From contig NZ_JAOQJU010000012.1 in assembly GCF_025567385.1 (NCBI RefSeq), positions 33,325 to 97,324 on the forward strand: a DNA stretch of 64,000 nt, given 5' to 3'. Position numbers and translations under genes: made by a program. This document shows, piece after piece, positions 62,132 through 64,000 of this stretch. The notes beneath the pieces were generated by a model that saw only the letters and a program-made list of their open reading frames with translations, did no database searches and was not told the DNA's origin. The stretch comes from Claveliimonas acetigenes (GTDB lineage: Bacteria > Bacillota > Clostridia > Lachnospirales > Lachnospiraceae). Each line of letters opens with the position of its first letter. Positions within the stretch are counted from its first letter, which is position 1.

Positions 62132-63907
62132 TCAATGTAACCTTATTATAACGTCCTCCCCATACCCCATCTGATTGTTGGGCCACCGCTCAAATCCCGG
62201 CAGCTGCCTTGCCCCTTTTCTAAAATAAGCCTTTACTTTCTCCCCAAATAAATAACTATCATTTCCCCGGACAATCCCCCACTCCATCAGAAGCGCCGCT
62301 GCTCCCGTCACAAATGGCGTCGCAAAAGAAGTTCCGGTGAAAGCCGCGTATCCGCCTCCGGCTGCCACTGTAGTTATATTTACCCCGGGCGCCGCAATAT
62401 CCGGCTTAATAAGACTTGCATATCCATCTGACGCCGGAGCTCCCCGCCCTGAAAAATCTGCGTAGGTAAAGGTCAGAGCATCATAAGCTCCCACTGAGAT
62501 TACCCTGGAAGCAGTGGATGGAATGGTTATGGTGTTCCGGGGTGTCGGGTTACGGAAGGCAGTTCCTGCAGTTAATACATTTTCACTGGGAAGCCACATT
62601 TCGTACCGTCCGTCTATGACCTTCCCTGCGGCAAGAACAATCTGCCAGATACCGGATGCAATATAAGCGTCTTTTGGAATCATATCAATAAATATTTCCT
62701 GATTTGTACTGTATGGACTGGGTTCTCCATAATATATAAGGATTTCCGTCTGCCCTACCGTAAACCTCTGCGGTCCCAGGATTTCCTGAATCGGCCCCAC
62801 CCGGACGCCGGAAGGCGATACCAGTGATATAGCAGCCTCATCCGTGTAAGACTTCCATATTTGAATATTTAATGAAGTCTGCCTTTCCTGCACTGCAAGC
62901 TCCACGATTTCTTCTTCCCCTGAACGCAAAATCCCGGACGTATGACCGCCGCTCCTTCCTTCATTCCCCGCCCCCACACAAATGCATACTCTTCCAAGAT
63001 TCGCCGCATCATCCAGATAACGCTCCAGAAGAGAAGTCCCATCATGTGATCCATAAGTATTTCCAAAGCTGATGTTGATTGCAAGCGGCAAACGGTACTC
63101 CAGGGATTTGCGAATCACATAATCCACTCCCTGCATTAATTCTGTCGTTCTTGGGAAACCTTCCTGCCTCGGATTTCCAAGCTTTACAATCACAAGTTCA
63201 CTCTGCGGGGCAACCCCTGCATACAGACCGCCGCTCGCCCGCCCGTTTCCTGCTGCGATCCCGGCAACTGCCGTCCCATGTCCCGATATATCCTCACTGG
63301 GCACAATCTCCCTTCTCTGAGCCTGCGTCGGCGCCGCAAGGGCTTCGTTAATCCTTTCCCTGGTGTACTCCACACCCAGCACATACCCGCGTGGCGGTCC
63401 TGGTTCATTTCCCCGGGAGGATTCTGATTCATTTTCCCCTGCCACAGCTGTCTGATCCCACAGATTCAAAATCCGGGTGCTTCCATCTGCATTACGAAAA
63501 TCTGCATTTGCATAATCAATTCCGGAGTCAATGACTGCCGTCAGAACCCCCTGTCCGAATAAAGAAAAGGGGGTGCCCTGCACTTCATTTATACAGGACA
63601 CCCGCTTTCCATTTACCACCTGAAAAAACAATCTCTTTGGTTTCTCAATATACTCCACCTGCGGCAATGCCGCAAGACGATCTATCAGAGATTCACGAAT
63701 GGTTATAACCGCATATTCATTCAAAAGTTCCACAACCTTGTCCGTCAGTTCCCTGACCGCTGCTAAATCCCCGGAATACTTAATAATCAAATCCCACTCC
63801 CTGTCAATAGGGTCGTATCCAACATCCAATTCCAGTGACTTCTCTCTTTCTTCTTCCGTAGCATCCAGTGCCAGGTTTAACAGATTCTCAGCTTTCTGGC
63901 TTTCCAT
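62132..63907 (-). CDS. S8 family peptidase, Csp-like subtilase
   Basis: 591 aa. Catalytic triad: Asp in LTAVIDSGIDYANAD, His in SGHGTAVAGIAAGN, Ser in FTGTSFATPFVTGAA; oxyanion Asn in VGAGNEGRSGG. A ~120-residue N-terminal propeptide-like region and a jelly-roll-type insertion (residues ~330-450) match the Csp germination-protease subfamily of Clostridia. There is no signal peptide. All catalytic residues are present, unlike CspA/CspC pseudoproteases. GAGGAGAG 8 nt before the ATG. Lachnospiraceae often have several paralogs, so a germination role is not certain. Confidence 0.9.
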   Translation of the reverse strand: MESQKAENLLNLALDATEEEREKSLELDVGYDPIDREWDLIIKYSGDLAAVRELTDKVVELLNEYAVITIRESLIDRLAALPQVEYIEKPKRLFFQVVNGKRVSCINEVQGTPFSLFGQGVLTAVIDSGIDYANADFRNADGSTRILNLWDQTAVAGENESESSRGNEPGPPRGYVLGVEYTRERINEALAAPTQAQRREIVPSEDISGHGTAVAGIAAGNGRASGGLYAGVAPQSELVIVKLGNPRQEGFPRTTELMQGVDYVIRKSLEYRLPLAINISFGNTYGSHDGTSLLERYLDDAANLGRVCICVGAGNEGRSGGHTSGILRSGEEEIVELAVQERQTSLNIQIWKSYTDEAAISLVSPSGVRVGPIQEILGPQRFTVGQTEILIYYGEPSPYSTNQEIFIDMIPKDAYIASGIWQIVLAAGKVIDGRYEMWLPSENVLTAGTAFRNPTPRNTITIPSTASRVISVGAYDALTFTYADFSGRGAPASDGYASLIKPDIAAPGVNITTVAAGGGYAAFTGTSFATPFVTGAAALLMEWGIVRGNDSYLFGEKVKAYFRKGARQLPGFERWPNNQMGYGEDVIIRLH

Positions 63908-64000
63908 CGTCTTTACTCTCCTCGTATAATAAGTTTGTAAGCAAGAAAACAGCTTGCAGACTTATTCTTTTTTGATTAGACAGAAGGATAATTCTAAACA

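Overview
The window looks like a chromosome segment from a Firmicute of the class Clostridia, most likely family Lachnospiraceae. The evidence is the moderate GC, purine-rich AGGAGG ribosome sites, sigma-A type promoters, a SpoIID-type sporulation protein, a Csp-like subtilase, a DUF6465 protein, a BspA-like LRR/CAP surface protein, and many Lachnospiraceae-type membrane proteins. I saw no tRNA, rRNA or CRISPR array. These assignments come from motif recognition; no database search was run.

Region 1 (1-34 kb) is a dense housekeeping backbone, almost all on the minus strand. It holds an LRR/CAP surface protein running off the left edge, SpoIID, a membrane metallophosphoesterase, a probable 6S RNA with its own promoter and terminator, PEP carboxykinase, threonine synthase and cytidine deaminase, an NhaC antiporter, LeuCD, a Fur-box-controlled feoAB operon (plus strand), aldehyde dehydrogenase, a PHP phosphoesterase, a PurF-like protein lacking the N-terminal cysteine, SbcCD, a MarR-ABC-ABC exporter operon, and an ArsS-type radical SAM operon.

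Region 2 (34-43 kb) holds a broken SLH-domain remnant, thioredoxin, an aldose-epimerase-like protein, a NUDIX protein, an RluA-type pseudouridine synthase, and a divergent regulatory unit (NatAB-type ABC transporter / XRE regulator + DUF3169). That unit is controlled by three evenly spaced 18-bp palindromes placed on interlocked divergent promoters. A HAD phosphatase, an unrecognised protein and a ferredoxin-type oxidoreductase follow.

Region 3 (43-48 kb) is a decaying locus: an enolase paralog with an internal deletion, an EutH-like transporter split at an A9/T9 run, and a divergent sigma-54-type AAA+ regulator (without GAFTGA) split at an A8 run. RhuM and IS21 remnants follow.

Region 4 (48-62 kb) is accessory DNA. 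It has a RloA/RloB (AbiL-like) defence pair, a divergent small-gene pair under a near-perfect CIRCE (HrcA) operator, three tandem large serine recombinases, a DUF4062 (TIR/SLOG-like) protein, a winged-helix protein without a receiver domain, a MATE efflux pump with a TetR regulator sharing a 17-bp operator motif, and a TnpV protein. The backbone resumes with an intact S8/Csp-like protease at the right edge.
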